Shown: positions 8,433-18,947 of the stretch, piece after piece | Position numbering within the stretch: the stretch's first letter is position 1 | Layout: every line of letters starts with the position of its first letter | Source: Winogradskyella endarachnes | GTDB taxonomy: Bacteria; Bacteroidota; Bacteroidia; Flavobacteriales; Flavobacteriaceae | Length of the DNA stretch: 64,000 nucleotides | Direction: 5' to 3' | Assembly: GCF_009741275.1 (NCBI RefSeq) | Contig: NZ_WOWS01000001.1 | Coordinates: 434,001 to 498,000, forward strand | Translations under genes and position numbers: made by a program | The notes under the pieces: model-generated | Seen by the model: only the letters and a program-made list of their open reading frames with translations | Told to the model about the DNA's origin: nothing | Databases searched by the model: none

Positions 8433-9881
8433 ATGCTTTTTAACTCAATAGATTTTGCAGTATTTCTACCAGTTGTTTTTATATTATATTGGTTTTTTTG
8501 TAATAAAAGTTTAAAACTTCAAAATTTGTTAATTGTTATTGCTAGCTATTTGTTTTATGGTTGGTGGGATTGGCGCTTTTTATCATTAATTATTTTTAGC
8601 ACAATAGTCGATTATTCGATCGGTGTAGCTCTATCTACGGAGGAAAATTCGAAAAAAAGAAAAGGATTTCTATGGCTTAGTATAATTGTAAATTTAGGTT
8701 TTTTAGGTTTTTTTAAATATTATAATTTTTTCTTAGATAATTTAATTTCGGCGTTTACTCTATTTGGAACCGAATTACATGCAAGTTCATTAAAAATTAT
8801 TCTTCCAGTTGGTATTAGTTTTTACACGTTTCAAACTTTAAGCTATACCATCGATGTATACAAAAGAAAGCTTAATCCTACTAAGGACTTCATTGCATTT
8901 TCTGCTTTTGTTAGTTTTTTTCCACAATTAGTAGCAGGGCCAATTGAACGAGCAACCAACCTATTACCGCAATTTTACTCGAAACGAAAATTTGAATATA
9001 GCAAAGCCGTTGACGGTCTAAGACAGATACTCTGGGGAATGTTTAAAAAAGTAGTAATCGCAGATAATTGTGCCGAATTTGCTAATGAGTTTTTTAACAA
9101 TCATACGGAGTACAGCGGTAGCGGATTATTATTAGGCGCTCTATTTTTTACATTTCAAATTTATGGTGATTTTTCTGGTTATTCAGATATTGCTATTGGT
9201 ACATCAAGATTATTTGGTTTTAACCTAAAACAGAATTTTGCGTTTCCTTATTTTTCTAGAGATATAGCAGAATTTTGGAGAAGATGGCACATGTCTTTAT
9301 CTACTTGGTTTAGAGATTATTTGTATATTCCATTAGGAGGTAGCAAAGGAGGTACAGCAATGAAAGTCCGTAATACCTTCATTATTTTTATTGTAAGTGG
9401 TTTTTGGCATGGTGCTAATTGGACCTTTATTGTTTGGGGAGCATTAAACGCTCTATACTTTTTACCTTTATTATTAGCGAACAAAAACAGATCTAATATA
9501 GGAACAGTTGCAGAAGGAAAACTAACACCGAATATCTCAGATATGCTAAAAATGTGTACTACATTTTTTTTAACAGTAATAGCTTGGGTGTTTTTTAGAG
9601 CCAATAACGTAAGCCATGCTATAAGCTATTTGAATGGGATTTTTTCTAAAAGCTTTCTGTCAATTCCAGAATTTGAAAACAGAACCCATGCTATAGAAGT
9701 CTTAGTATTAATAGGTTTTCTTATGTTTATAGAATGGCTGGGGAGAGACACACAGTATGGCTTAGAAAAATTCGGTTTTAAATGGAATAAAACTTTTAGA
9801 ATTTTATTTTATTTAGGTGTTGTTTGTATAATATTTTTGTTCATTGGGAAAGAACAAGAATTCATTTATTTTCAATTTTAA
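8433..9881 (+). CDS. MBOAT family O-acyltransferase (AlgI-like)
   Basis: 482 residues with about ten or more transmembrane helices. The family moves acyl groups, usually acetyl, across the inner membrane for addition to extracytoplasmic polysaccharides. Conserved blocks are visible: VSFFPQLVAGPIERA, FSGYSDIAIGTSRLFG, EFWRRWHMSLSTWFRDYLY, and SGFWHGANWTFIVWG with the catalytic His326. The length matches AlgI/DltB-like proteins. It overlaps no other gene; the next gene starts directly after its stop and encodes a typical partner. Confidence 0.93.
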   Translation: MLFNSIDFAVFLPVVFILYWFFCNKSLKLQNLLIVIASYLFYGWWDWRFLSLIIFSTIVDYSIGVALSTEENSKKRKGFLWLSIIVNLGFLGFFKYYNFFLDNLISAFTLFGTELHASSLKIILPVGISFYTFQTLSYTIDVYKRKLNPTKDFIAFSAFVSFFPQLVAGPIERATNLLPQFYSKRKFEYSKAVDGLRQILWGMFKKVVIADNCAEFANEFFNNHTEYSGSGLLLGALFFTFQIYGDFSGYSDIAIGTSRLFGFNLKQNFAFPYFSRDIAEFWRRWHMSLSTWFRDYLYIPLGGSKGGTAMKVRNTFIIFIVSGFWHGANWTFIVWGALNALYFLPLLLANKNRSNIGTVAEGKLTPNISDMLKMCTTFFLTVIAWVFFRANNVSHAISYLNGIFSKSFLSIPEFENRTHAIEVLVLIGFLMFIEWLGRDTQYGLEKFGFKWNKTFRILFYLGVVCIIFLFIGKEQEFIYFQF

Positions 9882-9882
9882 T

Positions 9883-10842
9883 ATGAAGACATTTATTCAA
9901 AAAACAATTATTTTTTTATTAGTATCAACTTTTTCAGTTTTAGCTCTAGTAATATTCACTAACTATATCGTAAAACAAAATGCCAATTTTAAATTCAATG
10001 AAAAAAATACAAAGTTAATACTTGGGCATTCTCACTCTGCCTATGCGTTAAATGATTCACTTCTTAAAAATACAATAAACCTATCTGCCTCTGGAGAGTC
10101 TTATTTTTATAATTACCAGAAATTAAGAAAATTAGTTGACAACAATAAGCAAATAAATACATTGTTTCTAGAGTTTGCAAACAACCAAATAGATAGTACT
10201 ATGGATAGTTGGATTTGGGGATTTGATAAAATGTCTGCAAAAATTAAATATTATAGTCCATTTTTAGACCAAGAAGATTTTAACTTACTTCTAGATAATA
10301 ATTCTTCAGATTTATTTGCCAGTTACTCAATTGCAACAAGAAAACAACTTTACAGAGTATTGGGTCAAAATTTTGATTTTATAAGAGATATTGGCGGTTA
10401 TTCTTACTCCGATATAACTAAAGTAGAAGACATGATAAGAAATGATGATTTTAACTATAGTATTTCTAAAACATTAGCACTTTCTGAAAAAAACATCAGT
10501 TATCTAAGAAAAATTGTTGATTTTTCAACAAAAAACAATATAAAAATTTACCTAATTAGATCACCACAACACCCACAATATGCAGATTTAGTTAACGAAT
10601 CAATTTACAAAAATGTATTAAATACAAAATTTAAGGATGTAGAATTCCTAGATTTTGACGCTATGTATTTTCCTAACAACAATTATTTAGATTTACATCA
10701 TTTAAATGCAACGGGTGCAAAAAAATTCTCTATTTTTTTTAATGACTTAATAGAAAACAAAGGGTTGTTAAATACATTAAATAAACAAGAACTAATTGAT
10801 AAAGAAATTAAGGTATTTAACAATAATTACCTCTCTAACTAG
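9883..10842 (+). CDS. Membrane-anchored SGNH-like acyltransferase partner of MBOAT
   Basis: 319 residues, one N-terminal transmembrane segment and an extracytoplasmic SGNH-like domain. LGHSHSAYALND carries a Ser-containing first block (Ser50 or Ser52), and DLHHLNATGA near the C-terminus gives Asp270 and His273, the usual D-x-x-H pair. Such proteins (AlgJ/AlgX/DltD-like) accept the acyl group brought by the MBOAT protein and transfer it to the glycan. An in-frame ATG at 9844 lies inside the MBOAT gene; the ATG at 9883, one base after the MBOAT stop, puts the signal anchor at the N-terminus and is preferred. Confidence 0.82.
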   Translation: MKTFIQKTIIFLLVSTFSVLALVIFTNYIVKQNANFKFNEKNTKLILGHSHSAYALNDSLLKNTINLSASGESYFYNYQKLRKLVDNNKQINTLFLEFANNQIDSTMDSWIWGFDKMSAKIKYYSPFLDQEDFNLLLDNNSSDLFASYSIATRKQLYRVLGQNFDFIRDIGGYSYSDITKVEDMIRNDDFNYSISKTLALSEKNISYLRKIVDFSTKNNIKIYLIRSPQHPQYADLVNESIYKNVLNTKFKDVEFLDFDAMYFPNNNYLDLHHLNATGAKKFSIFFNDLIENKGLLNTLNKQELIDKEIKVFNNNYLSN

Positions 10843-10852
10843 AGAATAGATA

Positions 10853-13525
10853 TTAAAACAAAGTAACCTGACCTTGATCATTAGCGTCTAAATCATCATC
10901 ATTACTAGAATTATCTTCTCCTGATTTTTCTTTAGTATCTTCTTTAGACTTTTCCTGTGATGACGAATCTAATGTTTCTTCGTCAACAACTTCTAGATCA
11001 TCTGCATGAACCTCCTCTGGTATTTCAAAAGGCAATGGCTCTAATAAATTAACCTGATTAATTTTTTCTCTAGTCAATTGATTACCAAGTGCATTAATAC
11101 CTTTTACCGAAATAAATTCTTCAAGATTAACTTGCATGTTTTCTTTGCGGTCTTTTCCTCTTTCTTTAGTAAATTCAACCTCTACCATTGGTCTCCAATC
11201 TGTTGATACTATCTCTAATTGAGAATCTGCATGATCTGATATAAATTTTTCCTCCTTACCTTCTTGATCAATTAAAAATCGTTTTACATAATAGCGTTCC
11301 TTTTCACCATCATAGTAAATTGCTGAAATTGGTTTTTTTGGAACCCATTTCTCTAAGATAATCATATCATAATCAAAATGCGCTGTTAATTCTGGGATTA
11401 TAGTTTTCACAACACCAGATTGATTAATAATTAACAACCTATCCTCACCTCTAAATTCACCTATCAACTCACCTCTTTCGTCAACATTAAGTCGCTGTAC
11501 TGTATCATCAAACCAAATTCTTCTAGGTTTCAGGGTAGAAACACCTTTCTCTTTTAGCTCTACACGTTTTATAGCATATTTTGTAACCGTATTTCCTTTC
11601 GATGCTCTACCTTTTATAAGTACATCTGCAAAGTCTAAATCCCATTTCAATTTCTTTATACTACCTACTTGCCTTAGTGAGATTGAAACCACTTCTGCTT
11701 CTCCGTTTGGATTTGCTGAGAAATACCATAAAACAGAGCCTTTATTACCATTAGTTAGGTCATATTCGCGATCTCTTGTCATACTGGTTACTGCAAACCG
11801 TTTTACATACGAAGGACCACCTTTGCCATCGCGATAAATCATGTTATAAATGGTGCGTTTATCCTTTTTCTTAAATACAGCGACATGGATAATATTTTTA
11901 CCTATAAAAGTTTTAGAATCTACTTTTGTTACCATCATTTTACCTTCTTTAGTAAAACAAATAATATCATCTATATCACTACAATCACAAACATATTCGT
12001 CGCGTTTTAAAGATGTGCCTACAAACCCTTCTTCCCTATTTACATAAAGTTTTGTGTTTCTAATAACAACTTTTGTAGCGTCTACTTCATCAAAGATTCT
12101 AATTTCTGTTTTGCGCTCTTTACCTTCGCCATATTCTTTTTTCAATCTTTCGAAATATGCTATGGCATAGTCAATTAGATTGGCTAGATGATGTTTTACT
12201 TCAGCTATCTGATCTTCTAAGGCATCTATTTTTTGTTGAGCTTTATCAATATCAAATTTAGAAATACGTTTTATTCTAATTTCAGTTAGACGCGTAATAT
12301 CCTCTACTGTAATTTTTCTTTTTAAATGTTTAATGTGTGGTAGAAGTCCTTTGTCTATAGCATTAATAACACCATCCCAAGTCTCCTCTTCTTCAATATC
12401 TCTATAAATTCTATTTTCTATAAAAATGCGCTCTAGAGATGCAAAATGCCATTGCTCTTCAAACTCACCCAGTTTTATCTCTAATTCACTTTTTAAAAGC
12501 TGAACTGTATTATCTGTAGAGCGACGCAGCATTTCAGATACACCAACAAAAAATGGTTTATTATCCTCAATAACACAACCTAAAGGTGAAATAGAAATTT
12601 CGCAATTTGTAAATGCATAAAGGGCGTCTATAGTTTTGTCTGGTGATAAACCAGACGGTAAATGAATTATAATTTCAACTTCTGAGGCAGTATTATCTTC
12701 AATCTTTTTAATTTTTATTTTCCCTTTATCATTGGCTTTTAAAATTGAATCTATTAAAGATGATGTTGTGGTGCTAAAAGGAATCTCTGTAATAACTAAC
12801 GAATTTTTATCACGTTGAGAAATTTTTGCTCTAACTCTAACTTTCCCTCCTCTTAAACCATCATTGTAGTTAGAGAAATCAGCAATTCCGGCAGTTGGAA
12901 AATCCGGGAGGATCGTAAAACGTTTCCCTTTTAAATGCTTAACTGAAGCATCAATCAATTCTATAAAATTATGTGGTAATATTTTAGTAGACAAACCAAC
13001 CGCAATTCCTTCACCTCCTTGTGCTAAAAGCAACGGAAACATTACAGGTAAATTTATAGGCTCTTTTCGTCTACCATCATAAGACGCTTGCCATTCTGTA
13101 ATTTTTGGATTATAAACAACATCTAAAGCAAACTTTGACAATCGTGCTTCTATATAACGAGAAGCTGCTGCGCGGTCACCTGTTAAAATATTTCCCCAGT
13201 TCCCTTGAGTATCAATAAGTAAATCTTTTTGACCTATTTGAACCATAGCATCTGCAATACTTGCATCACCATGAGGATGATATTGCATGGTATGCCCAAC
13301 AATATTAGCCACCTTATTGTAACGACCATCATCTAAATCTTTCATGGAGTGCATAATACGACGCTGAACTGGCTTAAAACCATCTTCAATTGCTGGTACA
13401 GCACGTTCTAAAATTACGTAGGATGCGTAATCTAGAAACCAATCTTTATACATTCCGGTAACCTTTTTTATAGTTTCTTGGTTTCCGTTATCCTCATTTA
13501 ATAACTCGTCATGCTCTTCTGCCAT
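10853..13525 (-). CDS. parC: DNA topoisomerase IV subunit A
   Basis: 890-residue type IIA topoisomerase DNA-breakage subunit. The winged-helix segment HTMQYHPHGDASIADAM (quinolone-resistance-determining region) and GDRAAASRYIEARL with catalytic Tyr124 are clear. After about residue 500 follows the beta-pinwheel C-terminal domain, then an acidic Ser/Asp/Glu-rich tail ending in QVTLF. Pairing in one operon with parE identifies it as topoisomerase IV rather than gyrase A; together they decatenate chromosomes. The start codon directly follows the stop of the small membrane protein gene, so translation is probably coupled. Confidence 0.93.
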   Translation of the reverse strand: MAEEHDELLNEDNGNQETIKKVTGMYKDWFLDYASYVILERAVPAIEDGFKPVQRRIMHSMKDLDDGRYNKVANIVGHTMQYHPHGDASIADAMVQIGQKDLLIDTQGNWGNILTGDRAAASRYIEARLSKFALDVVYNPKITEWQASYDGRRKEPINLPVMFPLLLAQGGEGIAVGLSTKILPHNFIELIDASVKHLKGKRFTILPDFPTAGIADFSNYNDGLRGGKVRVRAKISQRDKNSLVITEIPFSTTTSSLIDSILKANDKGKIKIKKIEDNTASEVEIIIHLPSGLSPDKTIDALYAFTNCEISISPLGCVIEDNKPFFVGVSEMLRRSTDNTVQLLKSELEIKLGEFEEQWHFASLERIFIENRIYRDIEEEETWDGVINAIDKGLLPHIKHLKRKITVEDITRLTEIRIKRISKFDIDKAQQKIDALEDQIAEVKHHLANLIDYAIAYFERLKKEYGEGKERKTEIRIFDEVDATKVVIRNTKLYVNREEGFVGTSLKRDEYVCDCSDIDDIICFTKEGKMMVTKVDSKTFIGKNIIHVAVFKKKDKRTIYNMIYRDGKGGPSYVKRFAVTSMTRDREYDLTNGNKGSVLWYFSANPNGEAEVVSISLRQVGSIKKLKWDLDFADVLIKGRASKGNTVTKYAIKRVELKEKGVSTLKPRRIWFDDTVQRLNVDERGELIGEFRGEDRLLIINQSGVVKTIIPELTAHFDYDMIILEKWVPKKPISAIYYDGEKERYYVKRFLIDQEGKEEKFISDHADSQLEIVSTDWRPMVEVEFTKERGKDRKENMQVNLEEFISVKGINALGNQLTREKINQVNLLEPLPFEIPEEVHADDLEVVDEETLDSSSQEKSKEDTKEKSGEDNSSNDDDLDANDQGQVTLF

Positions 13526-14002
13526 TTATCCTAGTTTAGCTTTTTTATTTTCCTTAATTATTTTTCTTAAAGATTGTTTTATGTAATTTATTTTCTTCTT
13601 TTTCAACAATGTAATATTAAAACGTTCTTTAACAACATTAACTTTATCTCCACTTCGCCTTAAAATCACCAATGATTTATAAAAAAGAAAATTATATATT
13701 TTAAAACTAATTACCGTACGCTTCTCTATTTCTTTTTTATACTCTCTGTAATTGATATATTCTGTAAGAATAAACCCTTTACTTGTAATTATTAATTTAG
13801 AGCTGTCACTATCATATTCAAAAAACCTCGCCACAACATAAATACCTATTAAAATCAACAATAAGAACAGTCCTATATGAGCTATATAATTCTCAATTAA
13901 ATGAAATGAACTGAATACGGTTACAAACAACAAAGCAATAACCATAAAAACAAAATAGATGGTAACAATTGTATTTTTTATACTTCTATTATCTGTTCTC
14001 AT
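13526..14002 (-). CDS. Small membrane protein between parE and parC
   Basis: 158 residues with two transmembrane segments (about residues 12-30 and 36-55) and a basic cytoplasmic domain rich in Lys and Arg ([16 protein letters not shown] ... [12 protein letters not shown]). The layout resembles small PH-like (bPH/YdbT-type) membrane proteins, but I cannot name a family with confidence. Its start overlaps the parE stop by 4 nt and its stop abuts the parC start, so it is an integral member of the topoisomerase IV operon. Confidence 0.8.
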   Translation of the reverse strand: MRTDNRSIKNTIVTIYFVFMVIALLFVTVFSSFHLIENYIAHIGLFLLLILIGIYVVARFFEYDSDSSKLIITSKGFILTEYINYREYKKEIEKRTVISFKIYNFLFYKSLVILRRSGDKVNVVKERFNITLLKKKKINYIKQSLRKIIKENKKAKLG

Positions 14003-15858
14003 ACGGTATCTTCAACCACGTCTAATTCAACTTTTAAATTATCAATTATAAATTCTTGGCGCGTAGGTGTATTTTTTCCCATGTAGAAAGATAACAACTC
14101 TTCAATTGACATATCCTTATCTAACATTACAGGATCTAAACGAATATCATCACCAATAAAATGTACAAATTCATCTGGCGAAATCTCACCCAATCCTTTA
14201 AATCTTGTAATTTCTGGTTTGTTTTTTAATTTTTCAATTGCAGCCCTTCTTTCGTCTTCAGAATAACAATAAATAGTTTCCTTTTTATTACGTACTCTAA
14301 ACAAAGGTGTTTGTAAAATATATAAATGTCCTTCTTTAATAATTTCGGGAAAAAATTGCAGGAAAAATGTAATTAACAACAAACGAATATGCATACCATC
14401 AACATCGGCATCTGTAGCTATTACCACATTGTTATAACGTAAATCCTCAAGAGACTCTTCAATATTTAAAGCCGCTTGTAATAAGTTGAATTCTTCATTT
14501 TCGTAAACAATTTTCTTACTTAAGCCATAGCAATTTAAAGGCTTTCCTTTTAAGCTAAACACAGCCTGCGTATTAACGTCTCTAGATTTTGTAATACTAC
14601 CAGATGCAGAATCACCCTCAGTTATAAACAAAGTTGTATCTAAGTAACCATCTTTTTTAGTATCACCAAAATGTACTCTACAATCTCTTAATTTCTTATT
14701 GTGTAAACTGGCTTTTTTAGCTCTATCCTTGGCTAATTTTCTAATACCAGATAATTCTTTACGCTCTCGTTCTGCCTGAAGTATTTTACGTTGTATTTTC
14801 TCTGCAGAGTCTGGGTTTTTATGCAAAAAATTATCTAAATAACGCTTTACATAGTCGTTAATATACGTTCTTACCGTTGGCAAATCGCCTCCCATATCTG
14901 TAGAACCTAATTTTGTTTTTGTTTGACTCTCAAAAACTGGTTCCATTACTTTTATCGCAATGGCTGCTACTATAGATTTTCGTATATCTGAAGCCTCATA
15001 ACTCTTTCCATAAAATTCTCTTATGGTTTTTACAATAGATTCTCTAAAAGCCGCTAAGTGCGTTCCACCTTGCGTTGTGTTTTGTCCGTTTACAAACGAA
15101 CGGTATTCTTCACTGTATTGCGTTTTGCTATGTGTAATAGCTATTTCTATATCTTCTCCTCTCAAATGAATGATAGGATAAAGCATATCTGATTCATTAA
15201 TGTTTTCTGATAATAAATCCTTTAATCCGTTTTCACTATAGTATTTTTCGCCATTATAAACTATGGTTAATCCAGGGTTTAGATACACATAATTTTTAAG
15301 CATCTTCACAACATACTCGTTACGAAATTTATAATTTTTGAAGATTATGTCATCAGGAATAAAGCTAACCTTTGTCCCTTTTCGTCTACTGGTTTCTTCT
15401 AATCGTTCTTGGTTGGTTAAATTTCCTTGTGCAAATTCTGCAGATGCGGATTTTCCGTCTCTTGTAGATTCTACTCTAAAATAAGATGATAATGCATTTA
15501 CGGCCTTTGTACCAACCCCATTTAAACCTACAGATTTTTTAAAAGCTTTAGAATCGTACTTTCCACCAGTATTCATCTTAGAAACAACATCAACTACTTT
15601 TCCCAAAGGAATACCTCTACCGTAATCTCTAACTATAACGCGCTCACCTTGAATAGAAATCTCAATGGTTTTACCTGCTCCCATTACAAACTCATCAATA
15701 GAGTTGTCTAAAACTTCTTTAAGAAGAATATAAATACCATCATCTGGAGAAGAACCATCACCTAATTTTCCGATATACATACCTGGTCGCATCCGGATGT
15801 GTTCCTTCCAATCGAGTGAGCGTATGTTATCTTCGGTATAGTTAGACTGTTCTGACAT
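13999..15858 (-). CDS. parE: DNA topoisomerase IV subunit B
   Basis: 619-residue ATPase subunit. The GHKL ATP-binding fold has [20 protein letters not shown] and [13 protein letters not shown]; the transducer domain follows; the TOPRIM metal-binding domain has EGDSASG at residues 414-420 and [12 protein letters not shown] near residue 495. It lacks the insert found in many GyrB proteins, which supports ParE. First gene of the parE - membrane protein - parC operon. Confidence 0.94.
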   Translation of the reverse strand: MSEQSNYTEDNIRSLDWKEHIRMRPGMYIGKLGDGSSPDDGIYILLKEVLDNSIDEFVMGAGKTIEISIQGERVIVRDYGRGIPLGKVVDVVSKMNTGGKYDSKAFKKSVGLNGVGTKAVNALSSYFRVESTRDGKSASAEFAQGNLTNQERLEETSRRKGTKVSFIPDDIIFKNYKFRNEYVVKMLKNYVYLNPGLTIVYNGEKYYSENGLKDLLSENINESDMLYPIIHLRGEDIEIAITHSKTQYSEEYRSFVNGQNTTQGGTHLAAFRESIVKTIREFYGKSYEASDIRKSIVAAIAIKVMEPVFESQTKTKLGSTDMGGDLPTVRTYINDYVKRYLDNFLHKNPDSAEKIQRKILQAERERKELSGIRKLAKDRAKKASLHNKKLRDCRVHFGDTKKDGYLDTTLFITEGDSASGSITKSRDVNTQAVFSLKGKPLNCYGLSKKIVYENEEFNLLQAALNIEESLEDLRYNNVVIATDADVDGMHIRLLLITFFLQFFPEIIKEGHLYILQTPLFRVRNKKETIYCYSEDERRAAIEKLKNKPEITRFKGLGEISPDEFVHFIGDDIRLDPVMLDKDMSIEELLSFYMGKNTPTRQEFIIDNLKVELDVVEDTV

Positions 15859-16019
15859 AGATATAGGTAAAATTTAAGATGGAACGCTAATATAAGATTA
15901 TACCGTAAAAAATGAAATACCGTTTTTGTAAAGTAATTAACAATAATGCATTAAAACTGTTGAGAACATTGATATAGGTTACAATGAACTATTGAAAAGG
16001 TGATTTTGAATAAATGCAA

Positions 16020-16916
16020 TCAACCTTTTTTACTTTTTGAAATTAACAAGATTCCAAAAATAACAACCAAAGTCCCTAATATTTGAAGTAGAGATAAATT
16101 TTCATCTAAGAAAATAACAGCTAATATTATAGTTGAAATTGGGCCAATACCTGCAACTATTGCAAAATTTGATGAATTGATTAATTTTATAGACATAGAC
16201 ACTAAAAACGAAGGTATAACCGTGGCAAATACAGCTATTGCTAAACCAAGCGCATACACTTGCCAAGGATAATTTAAAATTGCTACTCTAGAAAATAATC
16301 CATAATGTACAAACACACAAATACAAGATACTAACATGGCATAAGCCGTAAAACGCATTACGCCAAACTTAGGAATCAACCATCCGCTACCAACTAAATA
16401 AGATGCATACGTTATAGCACTAAGAAGCACAAATAAACCTCCTAAATATGTATTATTACCAGAGACTGTAACTTCACTACTAAACGTAATTACAATACCA
16501 ATATACGTTATAAAAATTGCAAATTTTTGAAGCTTATTTATTGCTTTTTTTAGAAATAATTTATTAAACAACAACACTATGGTTGGATATACAAAAAGTA
16601 TAATCCTTTCTAAACTCGCTTTTATATATGTAAGGCCAACAAAATCGAAATAGCTTGCCATATAATAACCTACGAATCCAAAAAATACCAACCACAGATA
16701 ATCTTTTCTTTTTAAAGAAGCTTTATTTTCACTCTTATAACTAAAGGCTATAATGATATAAAACGGAAAGGCAAACAACATACGCAAAAGCAACATACTT
16801 AGTGCATCAATACGGTATTGATACGCTAATTTAACCATTACAGCTTTAGACGAAAATAGCACAATACCTAAAATACCTAATAAAATACCATAAATAAATG
16901 ATTGCTTAGATTTCAT
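16020..16916 (-). CDS. EamA-family drug/metabolite transporter
   Basis: 298 residues with ten predicted transmembrane helices in two EamA repeats, the layout of the DMT superfamily exporters (RhaT/YdcZ-like). N-terminal repeat: LGILGIVLFSSKAVMVKLAY; second repeat begins near GGLFVLLSAITYASYLVGSG. Substrate cannot be predicted. The gene stands alone, with 160 bp before parE and 45 bp after the SRPBCC gene. Confidence 0.88.
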   Translation of the reverse strand: MKSKQSFIYGILLGILGIVLFSSKAVMVKLAYQYRIDALSMLLLRMLFAFPFYIIIAFSYKSENKASLKRKDYLWLVFFGFVGYYMASYFDFVGLTYIKASLERIILFVYPTIVLLFNKLFLKKAINKLQKFAIFITYIGIVITFSSEVTVSGNNTYLGGLFVLLSAITYASYLVGSGWLIPKFGVMRFTAYAMLVSCICVFVHYGLFSRVAILNYPWQVYALGLAIAVFATVIPSFLVSMSIKLINSSNFAIVAGIGPISTIILAVIFLDENLSLLQILGTLVVIFGILLISKSKKG

Positions 16917-16961
16917 GTTATGAAATTAACGCTCTTGCTATTAAAGAAAAAATGAAAAGAT

Positions 16962-17438
16962 TTAAGAATTACGACGTTCAAAGTAAAACATAGTTTCAGC
17001 TTGGTGTTTTAATAACTGATTTCTTGTTTGTAATAAATTATGCATATACTGTTTTAGAAAAAGTACATTAGCTAATTTACCCATAAATCCAAATGGCGAC
17101 ACAAAATGAAACTTATCAATCATTAGTGTTTGTTCATTTTTAATCTGAAAAATATGCTCGTGCTTAAAACTTTTAAAAGCACCAGAAACCATCTCATCTA
17201 CAAAATAAGTTGGACTTTCAAATGCTGTGATCTTTGAAGTCAATTGTTGCGTAACACCAAAGTGCTTCGCCTCCCAAGTTACCCATTCACCTAGCTCTAT
17301 TAAACCAGATGTTTTACCTGCCACAGCTCTCTCCTTAAAATCTGACATAGATTCCTTATGAAAATCAATACTACGTGCTAAATCAAAACAGGTTTTCAGG
17401 TCTGCTTTTATTAGGGTTTTGATTTCGATTTTGGGCAC
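16962..17438 (-). CDS. SRPBCC/START-like superfamily protein
   Basis: 158 residues with the helix-grip pattern of the SRPBCC ligand-binding superfamily: an N-terminal strand and helix (IEIKTLIKADLKTCFDLARS), antiparallel strands, and a long C-terminal helix (NVLFLKQYMHNLLQTRNQLL). Members bind hydrophobic ligands or act as cell-division inhibitor-like proteins; the ligand is unknown here. Confidence 0.8.
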   Translation of the reverse strand: MPKIEIKTLIKADLKTCFDLARSIDFHKESMSDFKERAVAGKTSGLIELGEWVTWEAKHFGVTQQLTSKITAFESPTYFVDEMVSGAFKSFKHEHIFQIKNEQTLMIDKFHFVSPFGFMGKLANVLFLKQYMHNLLQTRNQLLKHQAETMFYFERRNS

Positions 17439-17504
17439 TTTTATAGGTTTTAATGTTGAAATGTTGAAAAAAAATTCAACTCAATAACAAATAATAAGAA
17501 ATCA

Positions 17505-17570
17505 AAAATCTTTAAGTCTTTAAGTCTCTATAACTTTAAAACTTTGAGCCTTTGAAACTTTGAAACTAAA
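17505..17570. repeat. Short tandem octamers
   Basis: TCTTTAAG occurs twice in tandem (17509-17524) and CTTTGAAA twice in tandem (17550-17565), with related CTTTAAAA and CTTTGAG units between them. The 196-bp spacer has no gene; this decayed octamer array is its main feature. Confidence 0.6.
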
Positions 17571-17634
17571 AATCCAAGAACCCTACACAAAAACAAGCTA
17601 AGCCAAGAGCTAACACCTAAAAGCCAAAGGCTAC

Positions 17635-18729
17635 TTAAACATTAAACAAAAAGTGCATCACATCACCATCCTTAACAATGTAATTCTTCCCTTCTACTCT
17701 CATTTTACCAGCTTCTTTTACTTTAGCTTCACTTCCGTATTCTACATAATCGTTGTAAGAAATAACTTCTGCTCTAATAAAACCTTTTTCAAAATCGGTG
17801 TGAATCACACCTGCTGCTTGCGGACCAGTTGCTCCTACATTAACCGTCCAAGCTCTAACCTCTTTTACACCAGCTGTGAAATACGTTTGCTGATTTAAAA
17901 GTTTGTAAGCCGAGCGAATTAACTTTGCCGAACCTGGTTCTTCTAATCCTATATCTGCTAAGAACATTTGGCGCTCTTCATAGTCGTCTAACTCATTAAT
18001 ATCTGCTTCTGTGCCTACAGCTAACACTAAGACTTCTGCATTTTCATTTTTAACAGCATCTCTTACTTTATCTACATAAGCATTACCAGTTGTTGCAGCA
18101 CCTTCATCTACATTACAAACATACAATACAGGCTTGTCTGTAATGAACTGAGATGGCTTTACGTAATCTTGGTAGTCTTCTTCAGAAAACTCAATAGCTC
18201 TAACTGAAATACCAGCTTCTATGTTTTCTTTAATTTTTAAAAGTATAGCCTCTTCTTTCTGTGCTTCTTTATTACCAGTTTTGGCAGCACGCTTTACTTT
18301 ATCTAATTTCTTTTCTACAGTTTCTAAGTCTTTTAACTGCAGTTCCATATCAATAGTTTCCTTATCTCTAATAGGATCTACAGAACCATCAACGTGTACA
18401 ATGTTCTCGTTATCAAAACAACGCAATACATGCAAAATGGCATCTGTTTCTCTAATGTTTGCTAAAAACTGATTTCCTAATCCTTCTCCTTTAGAAGCAC
18501 CTTTTACCAAACCGGCAATATCTACAATCTCCACCGTTGCAGGTATTACACGCTCTGGACTCACTAGTTCTTCTAATTTCTCTAATCTTGGGTCTGGCAC
18601 ATTTACCACACCAATATTAGGCTCTATAGTACAAAACGGAAAGTTTGCACTCTGTGCTTTAGCGTTAGATAAACAGTTAAATAAGGTTGACTTTCCTACG
18701 TTTGGTAATCCTACAATTCCAGCTTTCAT
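17635..18729 (-). CDS. ychF: Redox-regulated ATPase YchF (OLA1/Obg family)
   Basis: 364 residues. The G domain has [15 protein letters not shown] (P-loop), [20 protein letters not shown] (G3) and the altered G4 region LYVCNVDE, which shifts specificity from GTP to ATP. A coiled-coil insert covers about residues 130-195 ([19 protein letters not shown]), and a C-terminal TGS domain holds [13 protein letters not shown] and [13 protein letters not shown]. YchF associates with ribosomes and affects translation and oxidative stress. A TACTTTTG -7 element lies upstream at 18751-18758. Confidence 0.95.
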   Translation of the reverse strand: MKAGIVGLPNVGKSTLFNCLSNAKAQSANFPFCTIEPNIGVVNVPDPRLEKLEELVSPERVIPATVEIVDIAGLVKGASKGEGLGNQFLANIRETDAILHVLRCFDNENIVHVDGSVDPIRDKETIDMELQLKDLETVEKKLDKVKRAAKTGNKEAQKEEAILLKIKENIEAGISVRAIEFSEEDYQDYVKPSQFITDKPVLYVCNVDEGAATTGNAYVDKVRDAVKNENAEVLVLAVGTEADINELDDYEERQMFLADIGLEEPGSAKLIRSAYKLLNQQTYFTAGVKEVRAWTVNVGATGPQAAGVIHTDFEKGFIRAEVISYNDYVEYGSEAKVKEAGKMRVEGKNYIVKDGDVMHFLFNV

Positions 18730-18750
18730 TGAATATTATTTTTGCGTTTG

Positions 18751-18758
18751 CAAAAGTA
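18751..18758 (-). promoter_or_regulatory. Putative -7 promoter element of ychF
   Basis: The minus strand reads TACTTTTG (TANNTTTG consensus), 22 nt upstream of the start codon. Confidence 0.45.
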
Positions 18759-18947
18759 CATGATTTTTTTTCATTATAAAGTTCTTAAAAACGAAATGAA
18801 AAAATATTTATAACCTAAAGAAGTGGTTCCTGAAGTGAAACTAAATTTTGTAATATTTTTTATTAAAACATCGGTTCTAAAATAGACATGTAGTATAATG
18901 GTTATTTAAAAGATTTAAGAATAATTGAAATGCGATTTTTGGATTGC

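Noticed and set aside
9317..9604. Minus-strand frame of 95 residues inside the MBOAT gene
   Set aside because: Entirely antisense to strongly conserved MBOAT motifs; no independent support.
10853..15858. DNA gyrase A/B pair
   Set aside because: Both genes in one operon and the ParE-type compact TOPRIM region indicate topoisomerase IV.
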